Shown here piece by piece: positions 9,260 to 20,104 of a DNA stretch of 24,438 nt. The notes under the pieces are model-generated. The model ran no database searches and was not told where the DNA came from. It saw only the letters and a list, made by a program, of their open reading frames with translations. The DNA is taken from assembly GCA_027604505.1 (NCBI GenBank), contig JADIIX010000229.1:1-24438 (forward strand), written 5' to 3'. Origin of the DNA: Gonapodya sp. JEL0774. Its lineage: Eukaryota > Monoblepharomycota > Monoblepharidomycetes > Monoblepharidales > Gonapodyaceae. The first letter of the stretch is position 1. Every line of letters starts with the position of its first letter. The position numbers and the translations under genes are program-made.

Positions 9260-10225
9260 ATGCCCGCCAAAGCGAACCCCACTCCCGCACCCACTGCGTC
9301 TAAAAAAGACGCCAAAGACGCCAAGAAAGACGCCAAGGACACCAATCCTACCGACACAGACGAGAAGCGCGGCGAGAAGAACCTCGACGAGCTCGACGAT
9401 GCTTTCGAGGATTTCCCGGCAGACGGTGCGTGGGCTGGCAGGTGGTTTGTGGGGATAGGGTGTGCGGGGCGGGAGGGGATTGGGGGGAATGGGGGGGAGA
9501 ATGGAAACGGACGGGCGCTTCACTTGACGGTTTGCGCAACTCCCAGGAGTGGACAACGGTGGCCACGCGGCGGGACAAAGAGCGACCACAACCCGGCTTT
9601 ATTTTTTCCTCCCGTTGAAACGTGGGGCTCGGTTTTCATTCCCTTTCCCTTCCCTAAAAATGTCGCTCCTCTTCCCCGTCGACAGTCTACGACTCTCCAG
9701 ACGCCGACTCCGACCCCGCAAAGACGGCTCACGTGTGGGAAGACACGTGGGAGGATGAGGACCAGGTCGAGGATTTCGGGGCGGGGTTGAGGTGGGTTGT
9801 GTGTGGTGCAGACGGGGGCGAAGTGGGGCGGTCGGCAAGGCGTCGTTGTCGGGGTGGGAGATTGGAGGGAGGGCGAGGCTCGCGTGTGCCGTGCGGGACG
9901 TGAACAAGGAACGTGGGTCCTTGAGAGCCACGACGCAGCCCCCGTTCTGGACACTCATCGTCCGGGCTCGTTTATGTTACACCCACCCATGCGCTTGACC
10001 ACTTTACGGTGACGCATCACTTACCCATATTTCCCTACCCATCCCTTACCCCTTGTCCCCGCCACCCTCTTCACCCGCTTGCGTGCCTTTACCACCTGTT
10101 TTTCTCCTCCTTCAACCATCCACCCCCACCGGTTCCCACCCCATCCCGCCCCCCCTCATTCGCGCCCCAACCCTTACAGAGCCGAACACGAGAAACTTGC
10201 CGGGCCACAGCCTATGAAGATATGA
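9260..10225 (+). CDS. SEM1: 26S proteasome lid subunit SEM1/DSS1
   Basis: Three exons (9260-9425, 9686-9791, 10180-10225) join in frame to 105 residues. SEM1 is a small, acidic, disordered protein that helps assemble the proteasome lid (with Rpn3 and Rpn7) and also works in the TREX-2 mRNA export complex and with BRCA2-type recombination proteins. The family signature is clear: LDDAFEDFPAD at the end of exon 1, then AHVWEDTWEDEDQVEDF in exon 2, and LRAEHEKL ending near the C terminus. The N terminus (residues 1-40) is Lys/Asp/Ala-rich and not conserved. In this model the usual Trp of the first acidic-aromatic site (FPxEDW) is replaced by Tyr (FPADVYD). A later donor after 9,426 would include GAWAG, which resembles the human EDWAG, but those donors break the frame into exon 2. 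The start at 9260 is the first Met giving a family-like length. Confidence 0.88.
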
Positions 10226-11928
10226 GGGGGGGGTGTTGGACCGGTGGGGAGATGTTGGGGACACGGGAGGGAGTGCGTGGTGCGGCGGCGATGGACAATC
10301 AACATGGCGGATGGCGAGTGGTGATTGGTGGTTGGTGGGACGGAGAAATGAGGGAATGAGGGTGGAATGTGGAATGAGTTGCTTTGTGCGTCGAAGAAAG
10401 AACCAAGTGCGTTGATTGGCGGAGGAGAGACCAAGCCGGGTGGTGAGCGAGCGAGCAGGATCACTCGGGAGTGTGCATTGTCTGCTGCGGACGGACGTGG
10501 TTGTGATTCTAGCCGCGGCTGTTGGTGTGTGGTGGTGCGCAGTGCGGAAAGAGAGGGTGTGGCGGTGGCGATGGCGGCGGTTGGTGGGAACTGCACTCGG
10601 CGAGGTGTTGTAGACATGTCAGTCACCTTGCTACACGGGGTGGGGTGTCCACGTGATGCGCACAGCACAAGGCGCCGGTGTGCGATGTACAGGCCACCAG
10701 TGGAACTTTGAGGTTCATTACCAGGATGATTCTAATAGCGCAAGGAGGCGCCAAAAACAACAACAACAATAAAAATTACATGGAGAGCATGTTCACATTC
10801 GCGGTGACCCAGCCGGGCAAGATAGAACAAGGTACCGGCTCGATGTGAGCCATCGTTACATTTATGTACACGTGAACCGCACCGTTGTGGTGTGGTGTGG
10901 TGGTCCCCCTTCGTTCGGCGGGTGCGTTATGGTAATATCAGTTGCGCCGTCTTTTGAGATGGCACCAAACAGAGAACATGCGAAAACTTCGATTCACAGT
11001 GCACAACTCCCGACACCACGAGGCGTTATTTCTGTCTCCTGGTGTGCGATTCACAGTGACTTTTCTGCCCAGAGCAGTCAGGATTCAGGAGTATATGGAC
11101 GCCTTCATCGACGCCGATCGGGAAAGGAACATTCAGTCGGGTCACTATGTAAAGAAAATGACTTATGATCCACATTACAAATGTCGCATGCATGTTATGC
11201 TCGGCAATGTACCAAATCTGATAGTCTCGTGGCGGCATGCATGTAGGCTAAAAAATCGTGTATGCCGAATATTTGCAGTGGCCGATGGCTCGGACTGCGA
11301 TGCTGTGGGGCGTTCGGAAAATCTCGACGAGAGCCCTGTTCATGATCCATGCAGGGCACCTGGTATTAGTACTGGTACTGGTACTGGTACTGGTACTGGT
11401 GCTGGTGCTGGTGATTGTTCTGGTGCCTGTGCTGGTCAGTCCAGGCTCCATCCCTTGGTTGAGTAGTGGGGTGTAAACGGGGAACATACCAAAAATAATC
11501 GATGACAAGGTGTGCTTTGACCACGCCGGCCTTGGGCGGCGTGTGGTATGTAGAACAGCCGTACCTTGTGTTTGTGTAGGGCACGAGTGGTGAGTGGACT
11601 ATTTGAGGGTGACATGTGTTCGGTTCATGGGCGGTACATGAGTCGTTTTGCTCAAAGGATCATGCTGTTCGCGTGGGGTCTAATGTTACTATTTTACACG
11701 GGTTCCCGGTTGGTCCCGAGAACCACACCCACACCAACGACGCACAGAGCCACACGCCACTGTGGTGAATGGTGGGACAGTGGCCGCAGTCTCAAACGGG
11801 AATGGGGAACCGATGCTCCACATCCTCCATCCCCTCAAGTCCGCCCACCCCACATAGCGTGTGCAGTCCAAGTGCCTCCAGTCCACCTCCTTTGCAATCA
11901 CCGCCATCAGCACTCCCAGCCACGACTA
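10226..11928. other. gene-poor stretch, no recognised gene apart from a microsatellite
   Basis: The left part should carry the SEM1 3' UTR. A 174-residue plus-strand open frame (10942-11466) includes a passable globular-looking segment around 11,070-11,280, but its end reads through the microsatellite and no family is recognised. The long open frame starting at 11566 on the plus strand runs antisense into the uS12m gene and is a shadow. Confidence 0.4.
11371..11436 (+). repeat. hexamer microsatellite (ACTGGT)n
   Basis: Five exact ACTGGT units (11371-11400) followed by six GCTGGT-like imperfect units. It is a simple tandem repeat with no sign that it is translated. Confidence 0.92.
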
Positions 11929-12447
11929 CTACATCTTCTGGTCCTTTGGCTTCTTGGCGCCGTATTTACTCCTGGACTTCATCCTACCAGCGACTCCGCC
12001 CAGGTCGTATGCACCCCGTATACACTTGTACTTGACACCGATCAAGTCTCTAATGCGTCCACCTTTGATGAGAACGACCGAATGTTCCTGCAACGTGTGG
12101 CCCTCGCCCGGGATATAGGCGTTGACAGTTTTCCCCGTGGTGAGCCGTACGCGGGCGACTTTCCGCTGGGCCGAGTTTGGTTTTTTGGGAGTCATGGTGA
12201 AGACTTTGACGCAGACGCCTTTACGGTTGGGGCAGGCGTTCAGAGCGGGGGATTTGGAAAGTTTTGTTTTGGGTTTGCGGATGCCGCGGATTACTTGGTT
12301 GAGAGTTGCGGAGGTTGGGGTTGAAGAGTGGAAGGGGCGGGAGAATGGGAGGGACGGGTGTGTGTGCGTGAGGGAGGAGTGCAAGTGCGAAAGGGAGCGA
12401 GACACGAGAGACGGAGCGCGGGCTGAGTACATAGGGCGGGCTGACAT
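11929..12447 (-). CDS. MRPS12: mitochondrial small-subunit ribosomal protein uS12m
   Basis: Single exon of 172 residues. uS12 sits at the decoding centre of the small subunit, here of the mitochondrial ribosome. The mature part follows the bacterial RpsL pattern: [12 protein letters not shown], then the [18 protein letters not shown] loop, [36 protein letters not shown], and a basic end YGAKKPK. The decoding loop residues linked to streptomycin response in bacteria are present (Lys of KKPNS); the Pro of the second loop (KDLPGV) is Ile. The Met at 12447 gives an N-terminal extension rich in Ser, Arg and His, fitting a mitochondrial import signal. A Met six residues on is an alternative. The frame stays open upstream to 12876, but that part shows no conservation and would spoil the presequence. 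Confidence 0.93.
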   Translation of the reverse strand: MSARPMYSARAPSLVSRSLSHLHSSLTHTHPSLPFSRPFHSSTPTSATLNQVIRGIRKPKTKLSKSPALNACPNRKGVCVKVFTMTPKKPNSAQRKVARVRLTTGKTVNAYIPGEGHTLQEHSVVLIKGGRIRDLIGVKYKCIRGAYDLGGVAGRMKSRSKYGAKKPKDQKM

Positions 12448-13700
12448 GGCAGCGAGGGCTGAGCTGGACGACAACTTTCTTGTGCCCAGTTGGGTCACCG
12501 GTCCCGCCACTCCTGCCGGCCCCCGACCCCCCAGCGACACGGACGGGGACCAGCCCATGCAGGTTTTCCATCGCCATCGCGCAGATTCCCGGCTCAGCGT
12601 CCGCGATGCCATGCACGCTGTTGACTCCATCCTCCGGTCCGCTGAAACGCGATATGGACTGGTGATTCTGAAGACCTGGGTTTGGGTAATGGGAATGGTG
12701 AAGAGGCCCGATGGACGGCACCGTGCGCGACCACAGAAATCGGCTGGAGAACAACGGAATAAACCACTGGCCAGTAGTATTTTGACAATTGGCCCCAAAA
12801 ATGGGCTGGTGGACAGATGTTCATCATGATCGAATATGTATGACTGCATGTGGAAGGGTTTTCTGGGAATGCGCACCGAAGTCTGTCCCAGCCGCGCCCA
12901 CAGACGAAGACGGTATGTTGGATTATGGTTTACTTACTAAACGCTGGTTTATTCATCTAAAATGTGCCCGGTTCTGACGGGGCCCGGGATGGCTTGGGTT
13001 TGAAGAAGAGCGGAGGAACGAGACGTGAAAGAGGTTGTGATCAGGACGTAAGATCGCGAGCTGAAGAGTTGGTTGTACGTTCTATAAAACCTCAGAAGCC
13101 AGTTCGCAGACTAAAGTGAATTTGCTTTTTCGATACTCGACGGGTACGGCACATGGACCAACGGGCCAAGGACAAAGGACGGGTCACATGCATACAATAT
13201 CATTCCCATATACGTCTGTGTCAAAAAAGCATTACACCTTGACAGAGTGCACTGGTGGGGGGACAAGGGAATGGGGACGGACCCGACGTGTGAACCGTGA
13301 CCACACGGCTTGACTCTCCAAAGTCACAACTCTCCAAAACAAACTTTTGATCCCTGATTAATGCAACGCGTCGTGTGGCTACAAGCACCGTCGGCGGCTT
13401 ATTTCGACAGTCCTTTTGGATCACTAGGTCCTGGACGGGACTTCCCGCCATGTACTCTGTATACATGAATCTGTAAGTGCAGTGTTTCCAAACGCAACGA
13501 GAGATACAAAATCGAATTTATGTAATGGCACTTCTGACGTGACTCTCACGCTGTGCTTGTCGGATTATGTGCACATTTTCCTCCCTGTTATATTCGAGGG
13601 TCCGAGCTTGTCTCGGTCCGGTCTTTTGGCCTGCTTACGAGGACCGAACCCCAACCTCCGATTCTTCCCAAACAGCATTTTCGACTTTGTCTTTGCCAAA
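12448..13700. other. divergent intergenic region between uS12m and the aminotransferase
   Basis: It separates two genes transcribed away from each other, so it should hold both promoters. A TATA-like ctataaaa occurs at 13,081-13,088, but it is over 600 bases from the aminotransferase ATG, so its role is doubtful. No gene is recognised. Confidence 0.4.
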
Positions 13701-15546
13701 ATGACCTCCTACCTCACAAAACACCGCCCAGGACGCACGATATTCGCCAATCCAGGACCTACGAATGTGCGATTTGGCGGACCTCGGTTGCTGTTTTGAA
13801 ACCACGTCTTCTCATTGCTCGTGTTTCTTTCTCCCCCGCCGCCCTCCACAAACGATCCGGCTCAACTCCCTTGTTCCGCGATCGTGATTGCTCACATGTC
13901 ATCGTACGACGACGACATTGTAGATTCCAGAGTCGGTCCTCCATGCCAGCGCGGTTCCGTCTCTCGAGTGAGCAGAGGAACCAAAATCGAAATCGGAGCG
14001 CATGCTCGCACCACCGTAGTCTCATCCCACGCTCTCTCTTTTCCTCACAACTCCCCTCTTGCGTTTATTACCCTGGTTCTCTTCTGGCCTTCCCCCCATG
14101 CCTTCTCGATATCCCGTTGTCTCAAGCTTCATGGATGAAGACTTCACCAACAACGTCTACCTCCCCTCAGTCGAGTACCTCAAAAAGATCCTCAAGACTG
14201 AAACCGCCCAGATTTTCCTCTCCGCGTCGTCGGGAAATGGATCGTGGGAGTCGGTTCTGGTCAACCTCTTGTCTGCCGGTGACAAGATCCTCATCATCGA
14301 GGGGGGTTTCTTCTCGGATTTGTGGGGCTTTATGGCGGTATGTGGTCTTTCTCTGTTTCTTGCATGAGCAAACTCGAGCTTTCGATGCCCATCCTCACTA
14401 CTCGTCCACCCAACCCGCCCCTTCTTCCCCCAGCGCAACCTCAGCCTCGAAACCCAAGTCCTCCCCACCCCCGTTCGCACTGGCCTGGACCTCGACTCCC
14501 TCCGCACCACCCTCCTCGCCGACCCGGAGCACACCATCAAGGCCATCTGCGTGGTCCACAATGAGACGTCGACGGGCGTGACCCTCCCCCTTGGCGAGAT
14601 CCGCCAGGTCATTGACGAGACGGCCCACCCGGCACTGTATCTGGTCGACACTATCAGCAGTCTGGCCAGCATTGATTTCCGTATGGACGAGTGGAAGATC
14701 GATGGTGTGGTGTGCGGGGGGCAAAAGGGACTCATGCTGCCCACGGGGCTTGCCATCTCCGCAGTATCGCCTAAAGGGTGGGCAGCATCGGCGACTTCCA
14801 ACCTCCCCAAACACTACTTCAACTGGCGGTTCCAGATCCAACGCCTGCCGCACAAATCGTTCGCCGGGACCATACCCACACACATGATCTTCGCGCTCCG
14901 CGAGTCACTCCGAATCATCGAGGCTGAGGGTGGCGTAGACGCGGTCGTTGCAAGGCACAAGAGGCTCGCGGAGGGGGTCAGGCGGTGTGTCGCGTATTGG
15001 GGCAACGGAGGCACATCCACTCAGTTGGAGGGCGCGCCAGAGTTTTTCTGTCAGGACCCCACGCGGTACTCGGATTCCATCACAGCGGTGGTGATTCCTG
15101 GAGAGGGGAAACCAACCGAGGTGAAGAAGGCATGTTTGGAGCTTGGAGTGAGCTTGGGTGGTGCGATCGGGAAGTGGACGCAGGGCAAGGTGATCAGGAT
15201 TGGTCACTTGGGTAAGTGTCTGATGATGAATCTCTGTCTGTTCTGCTTTTGTGTCGTTGTGGTTTTGCTACTTTTTTGTTCAGAGGGGGGTGAGAACTCT
15301 ACTTCGAACCGTCTTACCATAACACACGTCCTCCCCTACCCTTAAGGCGACAACAACGAATCTTCCATCCTCGCCATCCTCGCCACCGTTGAAACCGCCC
15401 TCAACATCACCGGAGTACCTCACCACGCCGGCGGTGTGACACAGGCCGTAAAGTATTTCGCGGAGGCGAAAAAGACGGCCAAGAAGGCGGCCGAGGCGGC
15501 GGAATCCGCGGAGCCGGCGCAAGTGAAGACGAACGGACACGCGTGA
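13701..15546 (+). CDS. alanine-glyoxylate / serine-pyruvate aminotransferase, paralogue without PTS1
   Basis: Five exons (13701-13766, 13924-13967, 14127-14337, 14434-15211, 15347-15546) join in frame to 432 residues. The enzyme is a PLP-dependent class V aminotransferase that converts glyoxylate and alanine to glycine and pyruvate (serine is often also used). Marks: FANPGPTN at the end of exon 1 continued by IPESVL in exon 2, the FLSASSGNGSWE phosphate-binding turn, VVHNETSTG, LVDTISSLASIDFRMD with the PLP-ring aspartate, and GGQKGLM with the Schiff-base lysine near residue 205. The C-terminal region has TRYSDSITAV, GKVIRIGHLGDNNE and FFAEAK. The tail after that is Lys/Ala-rich and ends in NGHA, with no peroxisomal SKL-type signal and no clear mitochondrial presequence, so a cytosolic location is likely. 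It shares exon phases with the minus-strand paralogue at the right end. Confidence 0.92.
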
Positions 15547-16416
15547 AAACAACTCGCGTGTGAGGGTGGTTCTGTTGTATGTATGGACTATATAAATGCG
15601 GTTCTTTTGATGGATTCTTCCCAGATCTATCAACAACCCAGACAAATGTATCAACCCAGATAAATTTCATGCGCCGTCAGTAGAATCAGAAATACCATTT
15701 GATCTAGTCTACCTCTGCTTTGGGCGTACTCCGGGAGAATCCCAGTAGTATAAGTATCTTCACCATTATAAGTAATTACTCATCTCTATTCACTACCAAT
15801 ACATGAAGCAGCAAAATACAGCAAGCCGAGGGTGTGACGCCTGATCGGCCAGCAAAAGAAACGGAGGCAGAGCAAGCGATGCCTGCGATTACACACAGGC
15901 ACGGCCCCAAATTTGGTGGAAAAACCATGCAAGCACTTGCGGCATGACCACGGTGTGAGCCTGTTGGGTCAAAGTGGTACAAATAAAACAAAACAAACTT
16001 CACAATCACGGAGACGGACTATTTCGAGTCCTGATTCGGTGCGTTAACAATTCCTACTGTGTATGCGTACCAACACCATGTGCCAGGGTTTGAGCTTGAG
16101 ATTTCACTTCCGGGCAGGAAACAGGAGAGGGCGCACAGGTGACCAGCCTCATTGCCTCACAAACATGTATTAATGAAAACACATGGTACGGATATTGCCA
16201 ACATATGGGTGCCATTTCGGGCTGTGAACAGACTGTGTGCCATCATAGTTCGCGGGCAAATGGCTTCCTCTTACGCGCTCTCTCGGCGAGAGATTTGGAA
16301 ACTTCGATCGAAATTTTGTTTCCCACAAAACGCCCTTACAGTGATCCGGGATCGATAATTGTCGCATGCTTTGATTGTCACTTTACACCAATGACGACAG
16401 TACTTCACCTCGTGAT
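15547..16416. other. intergenic, nothing recognised
   Basis: This follows the aminotransferase stop codon and should include its 3' UTR. Open frames on both strands (for example 16139-16423) lack recognisable motifs. The region leads into a broken copy of the same aminotransferase, so its right part may derive from the duplicated intron 1, but similarity there is not evident by eye. Confidence 0.35.
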
Positions 16417-16660
16417 ATTCTAGAGTAGGTCCCCCATACCAGCGCGGTTCCCTCCCTCCACACGGATCCAAAGTCGGACCATATCCTTACACCATCTCAT
16501 CTCATTCCCCTCTCCTCACGGCCCCCTCTAGCATTTTAATCCGTGGCGGTTGTCGGTTGTGATCTTCACACGATGGATTCTGGATATCGCTGTGCGCGAG
16601 CTCCTTGATGAAAACGTCACCAACAACGTCTACGTTCCCTCTGTCGAGTGGCCAACCTCG
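16417..16660 (+). pseudogene. aminotransferase gene fragment (exon 2, intron 2, start of exon 3)
   Basis: The stretch aligns with 13924-14175 of the plus-strand aminotransferase. Bases 16417-16460 match exon 2 (shared ccagcgcggttcc core), but a TAG has arisen in the exon and the donor GTGAGC has become CACGGA. The middle keeps traces of intron 2. Bases about 16,608-16,650 match the start of exon 3 (gatgaa, then caccaacaacgtctac and ccctc-gtcgagt), after which similarity stops. No other exons are found, so it is a non-functional remnant of a tandem duplication. Confidence 0.8.
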
Positions 16661-17243
16661 TAGTGACCGGAGACACGATGTCAGGGGCTCTGGGCGAAAT
16701 GTTCATTCGGGTCTGCCGAAGACTGAGACATCTGCTGTTTCTTCGGAGGACACATCTTGGACGCTTTGTTGGAAAAGAAAATCAAAAAGATGGTGGAGAA
16801 TCTCAAAGAAAATGAAACAGTCTCAGGTGCAGTGCCCTGTCAGGGCGGTCTTGGGCGAACATTTGCTCGTTGCGTAAAAAGATGGTTCTCTATGAGATTC
16901 AAGCAGAAAAGGACGATCCAGATATTGGCGCCTTTTCAAAGAGCAACAGAAGTCCTAGGAATGGCGGTACTGATTTGGACCGATGTGAGAGTTGAAGAAA
17001 GGGAGCCACCAAAGATTTGAGGGAGAGAACGGGTGATAAGAAATACATTGAGAGGTATCAACGAGGCGTAGCATGCAATAATATTAATGTAAGAATATTA
17101 AGACAATTCTATTGCGAGGTCCCACTGTGGGGAATCTAGTTTCCGATATATAGATTATTGGGGGTTTCTGTGGGATATCCAACACCCGTTCCCGGATCGC
17201 TTCTCTTCCGACCCCAACCCCTTTCCTCCGCCCTGGCCCCCCG
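16661..17243. other. intergenic; one unrecognised lysine-rich ORF
   Basis: A plus-strand open frame at 16757-17020 encodes 87 residues beginning with a Lys/Glu-rich helix-like segment. It has no recognised domain and no conserved context. The right part should be the promoter of the glycosyltransferase gene. Confidence 0.3.
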
Positions 17244-19812
17244 ATGGCGACCCGCCCTGGTCTCCACCTCCCTCGCCGCCATCTGCTCCTGGTGCTTGTG
17301 GTGTGCCTCTCCAGCGGGTTCTTTTTCGCCCGGTTTTTTGCCTACGACTCTATAGATATGAAGCGGTTTACACGGGGATCGGGATCGCGGGCGGATGAGT
17401 GGGAGAGCGCGGAGGGGATACCCGGTGAGTGTGATTGATTTCTCCGGCATGATACAGATCCGGCGAATCACCACACCAGAATGTGGACAAATGCGGGGTC
17501 CATTTACACCAAGCGGGACACTGACTTACAACTCACGCCGCCCAACCGCCCACGCATGCCATGTCATTTCTCGCAGCCGATCTCCGTGCCCTTTTCGATC
17601 TCTCGAGACCGACCGCGCATCACGGCGAGGGGGACGGTGCGGAACCGACAACCGCCACCACCGCCGGCAGGATCGCACCAGCTCGGCGGACGACAACTCC
17701 GCGCCGCAGTACCACGGTACGGCCGGCGCGTGCTGTGAAAACGACGACTTCGTCCACGGGTGCTGGTGCGGGTGATTCGACCACCCCGAGGACGGGTTCC
17801 GTGAGCCCTGGTCCGGGGCCAGGGCCAGCCACGACCGGCCCGGTTCCAGTTGCCCCAACTCCGCCCTCGGCCTCCGCTTGGGCGTCACCTGCCCGCTCCG
17901 CCTCCACCTCCACCTCCCCATCCCCATCCCCTACCACAGACAATTTCGTCTTGGACATCACGCACGTCCCCTACGTTCACAAAACCGTCCACTTCCCCTC
18001 CCGCTCCACCGATGTCCCCACCTACGATGAAGCCCGCGCCTACTACGAACACACCCAGCACCGCCGTCCTCCGCGTCTCTTCAAACCCTTCTACGACTTC
18101 GCTGTGGCCAACAAGTGCAACGTGCTGGGTCACGCACGATTCCAGCAATACTTCAAACACCTACCAGACAACATCACCCTCGAAATGATCGAAAAGGCCG
18201 GCAATCTCGAAAGAGTTGTGACGGTGGTGGTGGGGCCGCCTGAGGGGAAGGATGACGGGCGCGACGGGGACGACTGTTGGTGTGACGGGGAAGGGAACCC
18301 GTTGGAGCACCCTGAGTACATCGTGCAGGACTCGAAGGATATGGGGATCGAACATCCAAAGTGAGCCTTTGTCGGCACTGGGGGTGTTGAAACTCGCCTA
18401 GCGTGAGTTTCGCGTTTTGTGGGTAAAACTCGAATCGAATCCGAATTCCGTTGTGCTAGGTGGGCGAACCTGATCAAGCCCTTCGCCAAGTGGTTGCCCA
18501 AAAATTTTCGGATTCCGGTACGTTATGTCGTTGTGATGGGGAGGGTCCATTTGAAGTAAACCATCTTCTGTCGTTACACAACTCTAACCCGTGATCTCTC
18601 ACTTCGTTCTCAATCCCTTCACGCCCCACATTCACCACTTCCTTACTACGGTCCTACCAAGACAAACGAACTCGACTGGCCCCGCGTGCCCCTCCCCAAC
18701 GTCAGTTGCGTGTACGGCGATAAGATCCCGCCCTCTGTGCTCAACTACCGGGGCCCCGAGACACCTCAACTGCTGCCCGTCCCACCCGATCCAGAGGGCA
18801 CCCCATACAACTGGACACGGCTCAGATCGATGGATCTGAGCAATCCTTTCGACATGAGGGTGCCGCCGTCCATGACGCGGTACCACAATTTTTACTACTG
18901 GCCCAGTGACGAGAGGTACGCGAAGGAGATCGTGCCGCTGTTCTCTCCGGGGATCATTCCGGGGTGTCATGCGGATATTCCTTTTCCGGTAAGGCGAGTT
19001 TTTGAAGCTGTGGGAGTGTCCAGCTGCTGACGCGTTCTCTTCTTTCCACACGAACCTCTGAACCCCTTCGTAAGACGTGGTACGCAGCCGACGACGCTGT
19101 CATTAAAGTTGGCCCCGACCTCACACAATTTGGTGCCGACCTACCTTGGGAGAACAAGACCCCCGTGGCGTTCTGGCGTGGGTCGTCCACCGGCGGCGGG
19201 AGCACCGATGATCCCTCGAGCTGGCAACGCCACCATCGGCTCCGGCTGGCTAAAATCTCCCACGACTTGCACGTCAAGGAGTGCTCCGGCCCAGGTCCGC
19301 CGTGGAACAGCTCGTGTGAGCCGGTGGTAGACGCGCACCTCTACAGGTACATGTTCGCCTCGGTTGGCCTGACCAAGTACTTTGGGGAACATCAGGAAGG
19401 TGTGTTTGTGCCGTTGTGGAAACAACTAGCGTATCGCTACTTGATCGACGTGGACGGGAACGGGTGGTCTGCGAGATTGTACAGTTACTTTAGGGAAGCA
19501 CATTCGTTGATACTACGGGTGAGGGCTTTCGTGGACTTTTTGGACGTGTGGGCAGTGCCGTACGTACACTACATTCCTCTTAAAATGGACTGGTCGGATC
19601 TCTTGGGGGCGATACAGTGGGCAGAGGAGAATCCCGAGGAGGCGAAGAAGGTGGTCGAACGTGCGATGGAACTAGGCGAGAACGGGTTGAGGTGGACGGA
19701 CGCTCACTGCGAAATGTTTGCGCTCGTCGCTGAACTGGATGATAGGTTGGTTGGGAGGGGGAAACTTCCTCCTATCTCGAAACCAAACAAGACTGAAAAT
19801 GCAGCAACTTAA
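17244..19812 (+). CDS. GT90 (CAP10-type) glycosyltransferase, type II membrane protein
   Basis: Five exons (17244-17424, 17577-18360, 18460-18517, 18662-18988, 19075-19812) join in frame to 695 residues. GT90 enzymes include fungal CAP10 capsule xylosyltransferases and animal POGLUTs; they act in the ER or Golgi on glycans of proteins, lipids or the cell surface. The start at 17244 gives a short basic N terminus and a hydrophobic anchor (about residues 13-33: LLLVLVVCLSSGFFFARFF), fitting a type II membrane protein. A Ser/Thr/Pro-rich stem follows to about residue 185. The catalytic region has DEARAYYEH and RRPPRLFKPFYDFA, CHADIPFP before the last intron, WRGSSTGG (484-491) and IDVDGNGWSARL (574-585), all expected of the family, then VPYVHYIPLKMDW. 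Short acceptors (CCAAG and TAAG) make the borders of exons 4 and 5 slightly less certain. The acceptor sugar cannot be told from sequence. Confidence 0.88.
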
Positions 19813-20104
19813 TGACAATGCTCTACTTCTCTACATAACTAATAAGTACCGATATACTTGTATTTGAAGCAATCATAGATTAAGTTTATAAAATGCGGAG
19901 TTTAGAGAACGACGGGTATTCCGGATTCTCACTACGGGAACCAGTACACGACGCCCAAGAACATAGCTCATTGAAAGTAGCAAAGATATCAAACATTGCT
20001 TGCGCTGCCCGTATTCAGGAAATTGTTCCCTGCTGTGTGGGGTAAAACCTAAGTCAGTGCGGAAGTCCGCACATCTTGTGTCTTCACCTCCCCAATTGAA
20101 ACAA

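Noticed and set aside
9549-9560. A 12-base microexon in SEM1 intron 1 (after cccag, reading gagtggacaacg)
   Set aside because: Although it keeps the frame, it would read GVDN and not restore the missing Trp, and its donor is weak. The simple three-exon model is preferred.
11248-11508. Ser/Thr and Gly/Thr repeat peptides across the microsatellite as a real protein
   Set aside because: The repeated residues simply reflect translation of the ACTGGT hexamer in several frames on both strands.
11566-12324. A 252-residue plus-strand ORF
   Set aside because: Its right half is antisense to the clearly conserved uS12m gene and its left half has no motif.
12448-12876. Extension of uS12m to the first Met of its open frame
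   Set aside because: The extra 143 residues show no conservation and would bury the import signal; the Met at 12447 gives a normal presequence and length.
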